Shown: positions 1 through 9,802 of the stretch, in pieces
How positions within the stretch are numbered: the stretch's first letter is position 1
Layout: each line of letters begins with the position of its first letter
NCBI RefSeq assembly: GCF_041435355.1
Contig: NZ_CP108442.1
Coordinates: 2,790,001 to 2,854,000, forward strand
Source: Streptomyces sp. NBC_01276
GTDB taxonomy: Bacteria > Actinomycetota > Actinomycetes > Streptomycetales > Streptomycetaceae
Length of the DNA: 64,000 nt
Direction of reading: 5' to 3'
Program-made: the position numbers and the translations under genes
The notes under the pieces: generated by a model
What the model was told of the DNA's origin: nothing
Seen by the model: the letters and a program-made list of their open reading frames with translations, nothing else
Databases searched by the model: none

Positions 1-1382
<1,382 letters not shown>

Positions 1383-1413
1383 GTGAGGGTCCTCCTCATA
1401 GGCGGTGCGCTGC

Positions 1414-1449
1414 GGGGGTCTGTGCGGGGTTCTGTGCGGGGTTCTGTGC
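1414..1449. repeat. Three tandem 12-bp repeats
   Basis: Three consecutive copies of a GGGGTTCTGTGC unit lie in the 5' region of the subtilase gene; the first copy has one difference. The array is 30-70 bp upstream of the start, so it is probably in the leader or promoter. Function is unknown. Confidence 0.75.
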
Positions 1450-1636
1450 GCGGGGCCGAGCGGGAATCCGTAGGGCCCGCCGAAGGCTCTTTTGGCGTGG
1501 TCATGACAATGCATTGGGCCCAACGGGCCGTCGCCTCCGAAAGGTTGACCCACCCGTGCGCCATCCCACAAGAGGACAACGGACGCGTAACATCCGTGCC
1601 ATATACCGGCCATGAACGAGCAAAGGTGGTCCGCAC

Positions 1637-2749
1637 GTGACGCACGCACTCCCTGGTTACCTTTGCCCCGAGGACGGCACGCGCGCGGACGTGCGGACCG
1701 CGCCGTGGTGCTGCCCCCTGTGCGGAGGTCCGTGGGACCTCGACTTCACGCCCGATCCGGCCGCCCCGCTGGAACCGGCGGCCGGTCCCCCCTCCCTGTG
1801 GCGGTACGCGCCCGTACTGCCGCTGCCGGGGGCGTTCTCCGTCTCCCTCGCGGAGGGGCACACTCCGATGGTCCCGCTCGCGGAGCGGATTCACGCCAAA
1901 CTCGACTACCTGATGCCGACGTTGTCCTTCAAGGACCGGGGCGCGGTGATGCTCGCCGAACTGGCCCGGCGACTGGGTCCCGAGCGGGTGATCGCGGACA
2001 GCAGCGGCAACGCGGGGACCTCGGTGGCGGCGTACTGCGCGCGGGCCGGGCTGAGTTGTGAAGTCTTCGTGCCCGAGGGCACCTCGGCGAAGAAGACGGA
2101 ACAGATGCGGGCGCACGGGGCGGCCGTGCGGATCGTCCCCGGCGGGCGCGAGGCCACCGCGGAGGCCGCCCGCGCCGCGGCGGACGCGCCGGGGGTCTTC
2201 TACGCGAGCCACGTCTTCAACCCCTACTTCCTGCACGGCACGAAGACGTACGCGTACGAGATCTGGGAGGCGCTCGGCGGTCGCCTCCCCGACGCCCTCG
2301 TCGTCCCCGTCGGCAACGGCACGCTGCTGCTGGGCGCGGCGCTGGCCGTGGAGGAGCTGGCCCGGCGCGGGGTACGGGCACCCGCGCTGATCGCGGTGCA
2401 GGCGGAGGCGGTGTCCCCGCTGGCGGCCGCCTTCGCGGCGGGCGCGGAGGACGCGGAGCCGGTGCCCCAGCTCCCCACCCTGGCGGAGGGCATCGCGATC
2501 CCGGCGCCGCCGCGGGCCCGGCAGATCCTGGCGGCGGTCCGCAAGTCCGGCGGGACCTTCCTGACGGTCCCGGACGACCGGCTGCGCGCGGCCCAGCGGG
2601 ACCTGGCCCGGCGCGGCCTCTTCGTCGAACCGACGGCGGCGGCCTGCTGGGCCGCGGTCGGCCCCGACGCCCCGGGCGACCCGCTCCAGGGCCGCACGGC
2701 GGTCCTCCCCCTGTGCGGCGCGGGAGCGAAGACGGGCCTGGCCGCCTGA
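1637..2749 (+). CDS. Threonine synthase-like PLP-dependent lyase
   Basis: The product is 370 aa, a fold-type II pyridoxal-phosphate enzyme of the threonine synthase group, which converts O-phosphohomoserine to threonine. The Schiff-base lysine is in SFKDRG at about residue 98, and the cofactor phosphate loop is represented by SSGNAGTS. The N-terminus carries CPEDG and CCPLCGG, a small zinc-ribbon-like Cys cluster. It starts at a GTG with AGGTGG 7 nt upstream. No homoserine pathway genes are adjacent, so it may be a paralogue of the main ThrC or act on a related substrate. It is divergent from the subtilase gene. Confidence 0.85.
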   Translation: MTHALPGYLCPEDGTRADVRTAPWCCPLCGGPWDLDFTPDPAAPLEPAAGPPSLWRYAPVLPLPGAFSVSLAEGHTPMVPLAERIHAKLDYLMPTLSFKDRGAVMLAELARRLGPERVIADSSGNAGTSVAAYCARAGLSCEVFVPEGTSAKKTEQMRAHGAAVRIVPGGREATAEAARAAADAPGVFYASHVFNPYFLHGTKTYAYEIWEALGGRLPDALVVPVGNGTLLLGAALAVEELARRGVRAPALIAVQAEAVSPLAAAFAAGAEDAEPVPQLPTLAEGIAIPAPPRARQILAAVRKSGGTFLTVPDDRLRAAQRDLARRGLFVEPTAAACWAAVGPDAPGDPLQGRTAVLPLCGAGAKTGLAA

Positions 2750-2813
2750 CCCTGCCGGGCCCCGCCGGGCTCCGGGAACGATCCGGACCGGCGGGACCCC
2801 GGCCGACGGCGGA

Positions 2814-2895
2814 GCCCGACCGGTGGGGCGCGAGCAGCGGGGCCGGCCTGCGGGACCCGATCGGCGGGGCGCGGGCAGCAGGGTGCGGCCGGCGG
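2814..2895. repeat. Imperfect direct duplication of about 40 bp
   Basis: Two adjacent segments, about 2814-2853 and 2854-2895, share the pattern CCGAYCGGYGGGGCGCGRGCAGC followed by a G-rich run. They fill the gap between the PLP enzyme and the next gene. This may be slippage or decayed duplication; no function is evident. Confidence 0.5.
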
Positions 2896-2977
2896 TCCCG
2901 GACAGCGGTCCCGCCGGGCCGCCGTGGACGGCGGAAATTCGCCAGCCCCCGACCGTCCGGTCTGCTGGACTGGGGTC

Positions 2978-3796
2978 ATGACCACGACAGCCGACCTCGC
3001 CGCACGGGCCGCCGCCTTCGCCCGTCTGCACACCCCCGCCGCCCCCCTCGCCCTCGCCAACGTCTGGGACGTCGCCGGCGCCCGCATCGCCCTCGCCGCC
3101 GGCGCGCCCGCCGTGGCCACCACCAGCGCCGGCGTCGCCTGGTCCCTCGGGGCGCCCGACGGCGACGCCCTGGCCCGGGACCGGGCCCTGGACCTGATCG
3201 CCCGCGTCGCCGCGGCCGTCCCCGTCCCGGTCACCGCCGACATCGAGGGCGGCTTCGGCGCGGACGCCGCCGCCGTCGGGGAGACCGTCACCGGGGTGCT
3301 GGCCGCCGGCGCGGTCGGCGTGAACATCGAGGACGGCGACCGCGCCCCCGCCGAGCACGCGGAGCGCCTGGCGGCGGCGCGCGCCGCCGCCGCTGCCGCC
3401 GGGGTCCCGCTGTACGTCAACGCCCGCGTGGACACCTACCTGCGCGGGCTCGGCGCGCCGGAGGGCCGTCTGGAGGAGACCCTGAGGCGGGCCGCCGCCT
3501 ACCTCGACGCGGGCGCCTCCGGCATCTTCGTCCCCGGCGTCCACGACCCCGCCGTCCTCGCCGAACTGGCCAAGGGCATCGACGCCCCGCTCAACGTGCT
3601 CGCCGGTCCCGCCACCCCGCCGGTCGCCGAACTCGGCGCGCTCGGCGTGGCCCGGGTCAGCCTCGGGTCCTGGGTGGCCGAGGCCGCGTACGCCGTCGTC
3701 CGGCGCGCCACCGAGGAGCTGCTCGCCGGCGGCACCTACGGCTCCCTCGCGCACGCGCTCCCGTACGGCGAGGTGAACGCCCTGCTCAAGGGGTGA
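2978..3796 (+). CDS. Isocitrate lyase/PEP mutase superfamily protein
   Basis: The product is 272 aa, a TIM-barrel protein of the phosphonomutase/isocitrate lyase superfamily, whose members make or break C-C or C-P bonds in oxaloacetate-like acids. ANVWDVAGAR at the N-terminus and VTADIEGGFG (metal-binding Asp and Glu) near residue 85 are typical, as are GVNIEDGD and YVNARVDTYL. The Cys of true isocitrate lyases (KKCGH) is absent, which points to the mutase/oxaloacetate hydrolase-like branch. The ATG at 2978 is preferred because conserved sequence starts there; an in-frame start at 2924 is possible. The substrate cannot be told from sequence. Confidence 0.85.
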   Translation: MTTTADLAARAAAFARLHTPAAPLALANVWDVAGARIALAAGAPAVATTSAGVAWSLGAPDGDALARDRALDLIARVAAAVPVPVTADIEGGFGADAAAVGETVTGVLAAGAVGVNIEDGDRAPAEHAERLAAARAAAAAAGVPLYVNARVDTYLRGLGAPEGRLEETLRRAAAYLDAGASGIFVPGVHDPAVLAELAKGIDAPLNVLAGPATPPVAELGALGVARVSLGSWVAEAAYAVVRRATEELLAGGTYGSLAHALPYGEVNALLKG

Positions 3797-3828
3797 GATA
3801 CCGGGAAGCGTGCAGACGGCAACGACCA

Positions 3829-3840
3829 TAGGATCCGGCC
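3829..3840 (+). promoter_or_regulatory. -10 box placing transcript start at the ATG (leaderless)
   Basis: TAGGAT at 3829-3834 is followed by 6 nt and the ATG at 3841, with no Shine-Dalgarno. This geometry fits a leaderless mRNA. Confidence 0.6.
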
Positions 3841-4776
3841 ATGAGCACCCCGAGCCCGCTGGTGGGCGAGTCCGAGACCGCCCCGCGCCGCCGGACCAAC
3901 GGCGCGGTGTGGACCGCCCTCGGCCTCGTGTACGTCGTCTGGGGCTCGACGTACCTCGGCATCCGGATCGTCGTGCAGACCATGCCGCCGTTCCTGTCCG
4001 CGGGGGTGCGCTTCCTCACCGCCGCACTGGTGCTGGCCGTCGTCGTCGCCTGCCGGTACGGGCCGGGCGCGCTGCGCGCGACCCGCTCGCAGATCGGCTC
4101 GGCGTTCCTGGTGGGCCTGCTGCTGGTGCTGGGCGGCAACGGCCTGGTGGTGCTGGCCGAGACCTCGCTGCCGTCGGGACTGGCCGCCCTGCTGGTGGCG
4201 GCGGTGCCGATGTGGTTGGTGGTACTGCGGGCGGCCACCGGGGACCGACCGCCGGCGCGGACCCTGGCCGGGGTGCTGGTGGGGTTCGCGGGGCTGGCGG
4301 TGCTGACCAGCCCGGGGCTGAGCGGTGAGGTCCGGCTGTCGGGGGTGCTGCTGGTGCTGGCGGCCTCCGTACTGTGGTCGCTCGGCTCCTTCTCGGGGTC
4401 GAAGCTCCCGGCGCCGGGCAACCCCTTCACCGGCAGCGTCTACCAGATGCTCGCGGGCGGCACGGGCGGGCTGCTGGTGGGACTGCTGCGCGGGGAGCAG
4501 CACGGCCTCGACCCGGGTGCCTTCTCCCCCGCCTCCTGGCTGGCGCTGGGCTACCTCGTGCTGATCGGGTCGGTCGTCGGTTTCACCGCGTACGCATGGC
4601 TGCTGCGGTCGGCGCCGCTCTCGCTGGTGTCCACGTACGCCTACGTCAATCCGGTCGTCGCGGTCGCGCTCGGTGCGCTGATCCTCGACGAGGCCCTGAC
4701 CTGGCCGATCGTGCTCGGCGGGGCGATCGTGGTGGCGGGGGTCGTCGTGATCGTCAGTACGGAGCGCCGGAAGTAG
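3841..4776 (+). CDS. EamA/DMT-family membrane transporter
   Basis: The product is 311 aa with ten predicted membrane segments in two five-helix EamA repeats. The first begins at about residue 22 (GLVYVVWGSTYLGIRI) and the second at about residue 150 (VLLVLAASVLWSLGSF). Family members export amino acids or other small metabolites through the inner membrane. The conserved AYVNPVVAVALGALILDE at the end of repeat two is a family hallmark. There is no ribosome-binding site, but a -10 box ends 6 nt before the ATG. The gene is convergent with the trypsin-like protease gene, only 20 bp apart. The transported compound is unknown. Confidence 0.9.
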   Translation: MSTPSPLVGESETAPRRRTNGAVWTALGLVYVVWGSTYLGIRIVVQTMPPFLSAGVRFLTAALVLAVVVACRYGPGALRATRSQIGSAFLVGLLLVLGGNGLVVLAETSLPSGLAALLVAAVPMWLVVLRAATGDRPPARTLAGVLVGFAGLAVLTSPGLSGEVRLSGVLLVLAASVLWSLGSFSGSKLPAPGNPFTGSVYQMLAGGTGGLLVGLLRGEQHGLDPGAFSPASWLALGYLVLIGSVVGFTAYAWLLRSAPLSLVSTYAYVNPVVAVALGALILDEALTWPIVLGGAIVVAGVVVIVSTERRK

Positions 4777-4796
4777 CGCCGCAGGGGGGCGTCGCG

Positions 4797-5585
4797 TCAG
4801 CCGCGGGCCGCCTGCTCGTAGAGGGCCTTGGCCTTCTCGTCGTAGAGCGCGGCGGTGGAGTCCACGTCCGTGTCGCCGCCGCTGAGCACTCCGATCAGCC
4901 GGCCGGGCTGCCCCGTGCCGCCCCGGTCGGCGATCCAGGGGCTGCCGCTGGTGCCCGTCCAGAAACCCGCGCAGCTGATGTACAGCATGTCGGGGTCGTT
5001 CACGTCGTGGCGGGTCTGGGTGGTGCAGGAGACGGGCTTGTTCTGCGGGTTGTGCTCCGACTCCGGATAGCCGATCACGGTGACGTCCCGCTCGTACCCG
5101 GAGGTCCAGTCGGGCTTCGGCGCCTCCCCCGCGCCGACCCGCTGCTGCAGGCTGCGGCCGTCCTCGTCGGGCTCGATGGTGAGGAAGGCGAAGTCGGCGG
5201 TCTCGTCGCCCCACTTCGTCCAGCGTTCGTCCACGTGGATCGAACGGACCTTCCACACGCCGAGGGGCTGGGTGCCCGCGCCCTCCCCGGAGAAGGCGGG
5301 GGCGAAGGAGAGCTCGCCGATGGCGAGGCCGTCGTGGGCCACCTCGCCGATGTGCCCGTCCTCGCCGGCGGGGGCGACGCAGTGCGCGGCGGTCGCGACG
5401 ACGTTGCCCCGGGGGCTGTCGACCACGCTCGCCGTGCACCAGTGCTCCCCGTTGGCCATGAGCACGCCGACGGTGGGGAAGGGATGCACCGACTGGTCGC
5501 CCGACGCCCTGAGGAACACGACGGCGCACAGCGCCGCGATGCCCGCGGCGGCGGCCGCCGACGCCCCCTTCACCACCGGGCTCAT
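4797..5585 (-). CDS. Trypsin-like (S1) serine peptidase, membrane-anchored or secreted
   Basis: The product is 262 aa with an N-terminal hydrophobic segment (about residues 9-30), so it is exported or anchored. The chymotrypsin-fold triad is visible: His in VVATAAHCV, Asp in TADFAFL and Ser in GTSGSPWI. Paired Cys around the His suggest a disulfide. The ATG at 5585 overlaps the stop codon of the upstream esterase gene by four bases (ATGA), implying translational coupling; a longer start at 5633 would run well into that gene. Co-expression with a secreted esterase suggests a shared extracellular role. The substrate is unknown. Confidence 0.87.
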   Translation of the reverse strand: MSPVVKGASAAAAAGIAALCAVVFLRASGDQSVHPFPTVGVLMANGEHWCTASVVDSPRGNVVATAAHCVAPAGEDGHIGEVAHDGLAIGELSFAPAFSGEGAGTQPLGVWKVRSIHVDERWTKWGDETADFAFLTIEPDEDGRSLQQRVGAGEAPKPDWTSGYERDVTVIGYPESEHNPQNKPVSCTTQTRHDVNDPDMLYISCAGFWTGTSGSPWIADRGGTGQPGRLIGVLSGGDTDVDSTAALYDEKAKALYEQAARG

Positions 5586-6661
5586 CGCACGGCGGGATCG
5601 GGCGTAGGTCCCTGCATCACCTTGCTGATCCACGCCAGGGAGCCCTCCCTCATGCCACGTACGTACGACTTCCCATTGTGCTCACCATCCTGGATCACCT
5701 GGAGGCGGGTGTGCACGGGGCCCTTTCCGTAGGTGCGCATGAAGCCTTCGGCCAGTTCCCGGCCGCTCTCCTTGGTCCCGATCTGGAAGTTCACGTAGAC
5801 GTCCGGGCCGCCCTCCCTGATCAGCTTCTCGGCGAGCTTCTCGGGGTTGTTCGCGTCCATGGCCTGCCGGTTCCCCTTCCACAGCGGGGAATCGGGGACG
5901 ATGTCGACCCCGCTGGCGATGACGGCCTTGAAGCGCTCGGGGTACTTCAGCACGTCCTTCAAGGCGCCGAACCCTCCCGAGGAGGAGCCCATGAAGGCCC
6001 AGCCGTCGCGGGAGGTGAAGGTGCGGAAATTGGCCTTCGCGAAATCGGGGACGTCCTCGGCCATCCAGGTGCCCATCTTGGGCTCTCCGGGGATGTCGGA
6101 GCCGTCGAAGTGGTGCTTGGTGTCGGCGTTGATCACCGGCATGACCAGGATGAAGGGCAGGCTGGTCCCGGCCTTGAAGCCGTCGATCACGGCCTGCTGG
6201 AGGCCGAGCCCCGGGCCGGTGCCCCAGTAGTTCTTGGGGTAGCCGCGGCCGCCCGGCAGGGAGATCAGCACGGGGAAGCCGCTCTTGGCGTAGCGCGGGT
6301 CGTCGTACTCCTTGGGCGCCCACACCCACACGTCGCCGGTGAAGCCGGACTTCGCCCCGGTCAGGGTGGTCATGCCGATCTGCGTGCCGTCCGGCAGCCT
6401 GCTGGTGCGCACGAACGCGGCCTTGGGGCCGGTCGGCATCAGCACCCCCGGCCGGATGTCCTGGGCGGCGGCCGACTCCTGGATCTTCCCGAAGGACACC
6501 GGGTCGCCCATGTCCGAGAAGAGCCCGAAGGCGTACGCCGCGCCGCCCCCGGCGGCGAGGGCGAGCGCGACCGCACCGCCGATGAGGGCCCGGCGCAGGC
6601 GCTTGGGGCGACGGCCGCCCTCGGTCGTGGGGCCGCCGTCGCCTTGATGGTCATACTGCAC
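5582..6661 (-). CDS. Secreted esterase, alpha/beta-hydrolase fold (paralogue 1)
   Basis: The product is 359 aa: a short basic N-terminus (RRPKRLRRA), one membrane/signal segment at about 28-45, a linker, then an esterase domain related to the mycolyltransferase/esterase D group. The nucleophile elbow is MGSSSGGFG and the likely His is in DGEHNGKSY; WVWAPKEYDD is shared with the next gene. The two proteins align over nearly their whole length, so they arose by tandem duplication. The 3' end overlaps the trypsin-like gene by four bases. The likely acyl substrate is extracellular and unknown. Confidence 0.85.
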   Translation of the reverse strand: MQYDHQGDGGPTTEGGRRPKRLRRALIGGAVALALAAGGGAAYAFGLFSDMGDPVSFGKIQESAAAQDIRPGVLMPTGPKAAFVRTSRLPDGTQIGMTTLTGAKSGFTGDVWVWAPKEYDDPRYAKSGFPVLISLPGGRGYPKNYWGTGPGLGLQQAVIDGFKAGTSLPFILVMPVINADTKHHFDGSDIPGEPKMGTWMAEDVPDFAKANFRTFTSRDGWAFMGSSSGGFGALKDVLKYPERFKAVIASGVDIVPDSPLWKGNRQAMDANNPEKLAEKLIREGGPDVYVNFQIGTKESGRELAEGFMRTYGKGPVHTRLQVIQDGEHNGKSYVRGMREGSLAWISKVMQGPTPDPAVR

Positions 6662-6727
6662 GGATTCGTTCCCGTTCCTTCTCCGGCGCCCTGGTTGGGC
6701 ACGGGTCGGACCGATAGGTCCCCCTTA

Positions 6728-6747
6728 CACACCTGTACAGAGGTGTG
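6728..6747. promoter_or_regulatory. Inverted repeat upstream of esterase 1
   Basis: CACACCT and AGGTGTG flank GTACAG at 6728-6747, about 65 bp upstream of the esterase start. On the coding strand it reads as a near-symmetrical TTCACACCT...AGGTGTGTAA, a plausible operator. No cognate regulator is identified. Confidence 0.45.
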
Positions 6748-6861
6748 AACGACCGTAGGGGTTGCCTGGGACCGGTGCGACGTGGCGAGGGCCACGTGGC
6801 GGACGGGCGTTCGGGTGGAGCGGGCTTCGGGGGTGGGGGCGGGCGTCCGGGGCGGGGCGGG

Positions 6862-7998
6862 TCAGCCGGCCTCGGGCTTCGGGCCCTTCAGCACCTTGCT
6901 GACCCACTCCAGCGAGCCTTCCTTCATGCCTCGCACGTAGTGCCAGCCGTTGTGCTCGCCGTTCTGGATGTCGCGGATGGTGGTCTTGACGGGGCCCTTG
7001 CCGTACTCGCGCACGAACTTCGTCATCCGGTCCTTGCCGGTCTCCTTGGTGCCGACCTGGAAGTTGATGTAGACCTCGGGGCCGTTGGAGTCGATCAGCT
7101 TCTGGGCGAGCTTCTCCGGGTTGTTCGCGTCCATCTCGGCCTGGTGGCCCTTCCAGAGCGGGGAGTCCGGGGTGATCTCGCCGCCGCTGGCGATGACCGC
7201 CTTGAAGCGGTCCGGGTACTGCAGGACGGTCTTCATGCCCACGAAGGCGCCGGAGGAGGAGCCCATGAAGGCCCAGCCGTCGCGGGATTTGTACGTACGG
7301 AAGTTCGCGCGGGCGAAGTCCGGGACGTCCTCGGCCATCCAGGTGCCCATCTTGGGCTGGCCGGGTATGTCGGCGCCGTCGTAGTAGTACTTGTTGTCCG
7401 GGTTGAGCACCGGCATGATCACGATGAACGGCAGGCTGGTGCCGGCCTCGACGCCCTCGGCTATGGCCTTCTGGAGGCCGAGGCTGCGGTCGGCCCAGTA
7501 GTTCGTGGGGTAGCCGTTGCCGCCGGGGAGCGCGATCAGGACCGGGAAGGCGCTCTTGGCGTACTTCGGGTCGTCGTACTCCTTGGGGGCCCAGACCCAG
7601 ACGTCACCCTCGAAGCCGGATTTGGCACCCGTCAGGCGGGTCTTGGCTATGACGGTGCCGTCGTCGAGCTTGGTGGTCTGCTTGAAGTCGGACTTCGGGC
7701 CGGACGGCATGAGCACGTCCGGGTCGCCGGTGGGCTTGGGCGGGGCCACCGGGGCGGCGCTCGGGGACTTCTGCCCGGAGCCGCCGGCCGCCGGGGCGGC
7801 CCGGTCGGCCGCCGGGCCGAAGCTGACGGCCTCCCCGTTGCCGGAGAACCACTCGTTCTTCCAGGCGGCGAAACCCCCGCCGCCGAGGAGCAGCGCGCAG
7901 GCCACGCCCGCGCCGATCCAGATCGCGCGCCGGGAGCGGCCCCGGCCCCGCCCCGGCTCGGGGTCGGGGCCGGACGGCTGCTGCGGGTACTCGTGCAC
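6862..7998 (-). CDS. Secreted esterase, alpha/beta-hydrolase fold (paralogue 2)
   Basis: The product is 378 aa. A Pro/Gly-rich cytoplasmic stretch and basic RGRSRR precede a membrane segment (IWIGAGVACALLLGGGGF). A Gly/Ala/Pro linker leads into the hydrolase domain, which starts near VLMPSGPKSDFKQ. The nucleophile motif is MGSSSGAF and the His lies in NGEHNGWHY. The GTG at 7998 is chosen because GGAG sits 8 nt upstream; the reading frame stays open to 8154 but that extension looks non-coding. It is a tandem paralogue of the gene ending at 5582, with its own 200-bp upstream gap between them. The linker is longer here than in paralogue 1. Confidence 0.85.
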   Translation of the reverse strand: MHEYPQQPSGPDPEPGRGRGRSRRAIWIGAGVACALLLGGGGFAAWKNEWFSGNGEAVSFGPAADRAAPAAGGSGQKSPSAAPVAPPKPTGDPDVLMPSGPKSDFKQTTKLDDGTVIAKTRLTGAKSGFEGDVWVWAPKEYDDPKYAKSAFPVLIALPGGNGYPTNYWADRSLGLQKAIAEGVEAGTSLPFIVIMPVLNPDNKYYYDGADIPGQPKMGTWMAEDVPDFARANFRTYKSRDGWAFMGSSSGAFVGMKTVLQYPDRFKAVIASGGEITPDSPLWKGHQAEMDANNPEKLAQKLIDSNGPEVYINFQVGTKETGKDRMTKFVREYGKGPVKTTIRDIQNGEHNGWHYVRGMKEGSLEWVSKVLKGPKPEAG

Positions 7999-8161
7999 GG
8001 ACTTCGCTCCGAACGGTCGGGGCTGCCCCGGGGCGGGGCAGAACGGCTGGACACACATCCACTGGTCCTGATGTGCGAGTGTCCTGGAAAGTTCCGAATC
8101 CGCGCAAAAACAGGGGCGGAACTTCCGGTGGCCGTGCCCGGATCCCCCGGTCACTTCGGGG

Positions 8162-8599
8162 TCACTTCAGGGTGTCGAGCACCTCGGCACAGCGTCCGAG
8201 CAGTTCCACGAGCCGCTCCCGGTCCTCGGCGGAGAGGGCCGCGGCGAGCGCCCGTTCGACCCGGACGGCGCCCTCGTCCGCCCGCTCCATCACGGCCCGG
8301 CCCTCCTCGGTGAGCCGGGTCTCCAGCACGTTGCGGTGCCACTCGTGGGGGGTCCGCTCGATCAGCCCGCGCTCCTGGAGGTTCTTCAGGACCGTGTTCA
8401 TCGTCGGCGGCGTGACCCCGCAGAGCCGGGACAGGGCGGCGGCGGAGATGCCGGGCTTCTCGGCGAGCCAGAGCAGGGCCGCGTACTGCGGCACCGTCAC
8501 GGCGGCCGGCCGGCACGCGGTGTTCTTCGCCGCGAGGAGTGCCTGCTCGGCGCGCTTGATGTGCGAGCCGATGCGCGCCTCGGGGGGCATGGACGTCAT
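8162..8599 (-). CDS. MarR-family transcriptional regulator
   Basis: The product is 145 aa, a winged-helix repressor. The recognition region is ISAAALSRLCGVTPPTMNTVLKNLQERGLIER, followed by the wing and LTEEGRAVM, which is typical of MarR. The ATG at 8599 has AGGA 8 nt upstream; the longer start at 8629 lacks an RBS and would put the operator inside the gene. It is divergent from the SMP-30-like gene, with a perfect TTAGA-N2-TCTAA dyad in between, so it probably controls itself and that gene. The ligand is unknown. Confidence 0.9.
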   Translation of the reverse strand: MTSMPPEARIGSHIKRAEQALLAAKNTACRPAAVTVPQYAALLWLAEKPGISAAALSRLCGVTPPTMNTVLKNLQERGLIERTPHEWHRNVLETRLTEEGRAVMERADEGAVRVERALAAALSAEDRERLVELLGRCAEVLDTLK

Positions 8600-8628
8600 G
8601 GAGGGAATCCTACGACCCTTGCCAATCA

Positions 8629-8640
8629 TTAGAACTCTAA
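8629..8640. promoter_or_regulatory. Candidate MarR operator
   Basis: TTAGA-AC-TCTAA is a perfect dyad in an AT-rich island between the divergent marR-like and SMP-30-like genes. AT-rich short-spacer palindromes in such positions are typical of MarR autoregulation. The role is inferred. Confidence 0.6.
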
Positions 8641-8677
8641 CTACTCTTCGAACTCACCTGACAAGAAGGATGCACCC

Positions 8678-9706
8678 ATGCCTAAGCTGTCGAAGCCCCT
8701 CGCCGTGGCCCTCGCCGTGTCGGCGGCCTTCACCGTGGCCGCCGCGACTCCGGCCGGTGCCGCCGCGCCCGCTCCCGCGTCGCCCGCCACCGCCGCGCCC
8801 GCCACCGCCGCGCCCGCCCCCCGGATCTCGACGGCGTTCACCCTGCCCGGGGCGAAGGTCTACCCGGAGGGCATCGCCTCCGACCCCCGTACGGGCACCG
8901 TCTACGTCGGCTCGTACGCGGACGGCACCGTCTACCGCGCCCGGCCCGGCGTCCGCACCGCCGAGGTCTTCCTCCCCGCCGGCGCCGACGGCCGGCACAC
9001 GGCGAACGGCCTGCGCGTCGACGCCCGGGGCCGGCTGTGGGTCACCGACTCCACGACCGGGGTCGCGGTGTACGACACCCGCACCGGAGCACGCCTGGCC
9101 CACTTCGAGGTCCCGGGCACCGGGCCGCGCTTCATCAACGACCTGACCATCACCCCGGACGGCACGGCCTACCTCACCGACAGCGCCCGCCCCGTGATCT
9201 ACCGGGTCACCCCGGCCCAGCTGCGCGCGGGCTCCGGCGCCCTGACCGTCGCCCACGACCTGACCGGGCACCTCACCCCGGCACCCGCCGGCAGCTTCGC
9301 CCTCAACGGCATCGTCTCCGACCCGGCGGGCCGCTACCTGCTGGCCGTCGACATGACCGCGGGCGACCTCCACCGCGTGGACCTGCGCACCGGCGCCATC
9401 AGCCGCGTCGCCCTGACCGGCGGCGACCTCAAGGCCGCCGACGGCCTCGACCTCTCCCCCGAAGGCACCCTGCGCGTGGCCCACAACCTCCCCAACACCC
9501 TGACCCGCTGGCAGCTCAGCGCGGACGGCACCCGCGCCCGCCTGACCCGCACCCTGACGGACCCCTCGCTCCAGATCCCCACCACCCTCACCCACACCCG
9601 GGGCCGCACCCTGGTGGTCCGCTCCCAGTTCGACCAGGGCGGCCCCATGAACCCCACCGGCGGCACCCCGACCACCTTCACGGTCGCCGAGGTCCACGGC
9701 CTCTGA
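8678..9706 (+). CDS. Secreted SMP-30/gluconolactonase-like beta-propeller protein
   Basis: The product is 342 aa with a Sec signal peptide (LAVALAVSAAFTVAAATPAGAAA) and an Ala/Pro linker, followed by a six-bladed propeller related to SMP-30/gluconolactonase. Repeated blade signatures include PEGIASDPRTGTVYVGS, NGLRVDARGRLWVTDS, INDLTITPDGTAYLTDS and ADGLDLSPEGTLRVA. Family members are lactonases or metal-binding proteins; the metal-site Glu and Asn are plausible in PEGIASD and LNGIVSD. RBS AAGGA precedes the ATG. It is divergent from, and probably controlled by, the MarR gene. Actual activity is unknown. Confidence 0.83.
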   Translation: MPKLSKPLAVALAVSAAFTVAAATPAGAAAPAPASPATAAPATAAPAPRISTAFTLPGAKVYPEGIASDPRTGTVYVGSYADGTVYRARPGVRTAEVFLPAGADGRHTANGLRVDARGRLWVTDSTTGVAVYDTRTGARLAHFEVPGTGPRFINDLTITPDGTAYLTDSARPVIYRVTPAQLRAGSGALTVAHDLTGHLTPAPAGSFALNGIVSDPAGRYLLAVDMTAGDLHRVDLRTGAISRVALTGGDLKAADGLDLSPEGTLRVAHNLPNTLTRWQLSADGTRARLTRTLTDPSLQIPTTLTHTRGRTLVVRSQFDQGGPMNPTGGTPTTFTVAEVHGL

Positions 9707-9802
9707 CGGCGGGCCCCGGCGGGCCGGGCCTCAACGGGCCGGGCGCGAGCACCGGGGGCCGCGCCTCGGGTGCGGGTGGCGGCATCCGGCCGGGCCGTCC
9801 CT

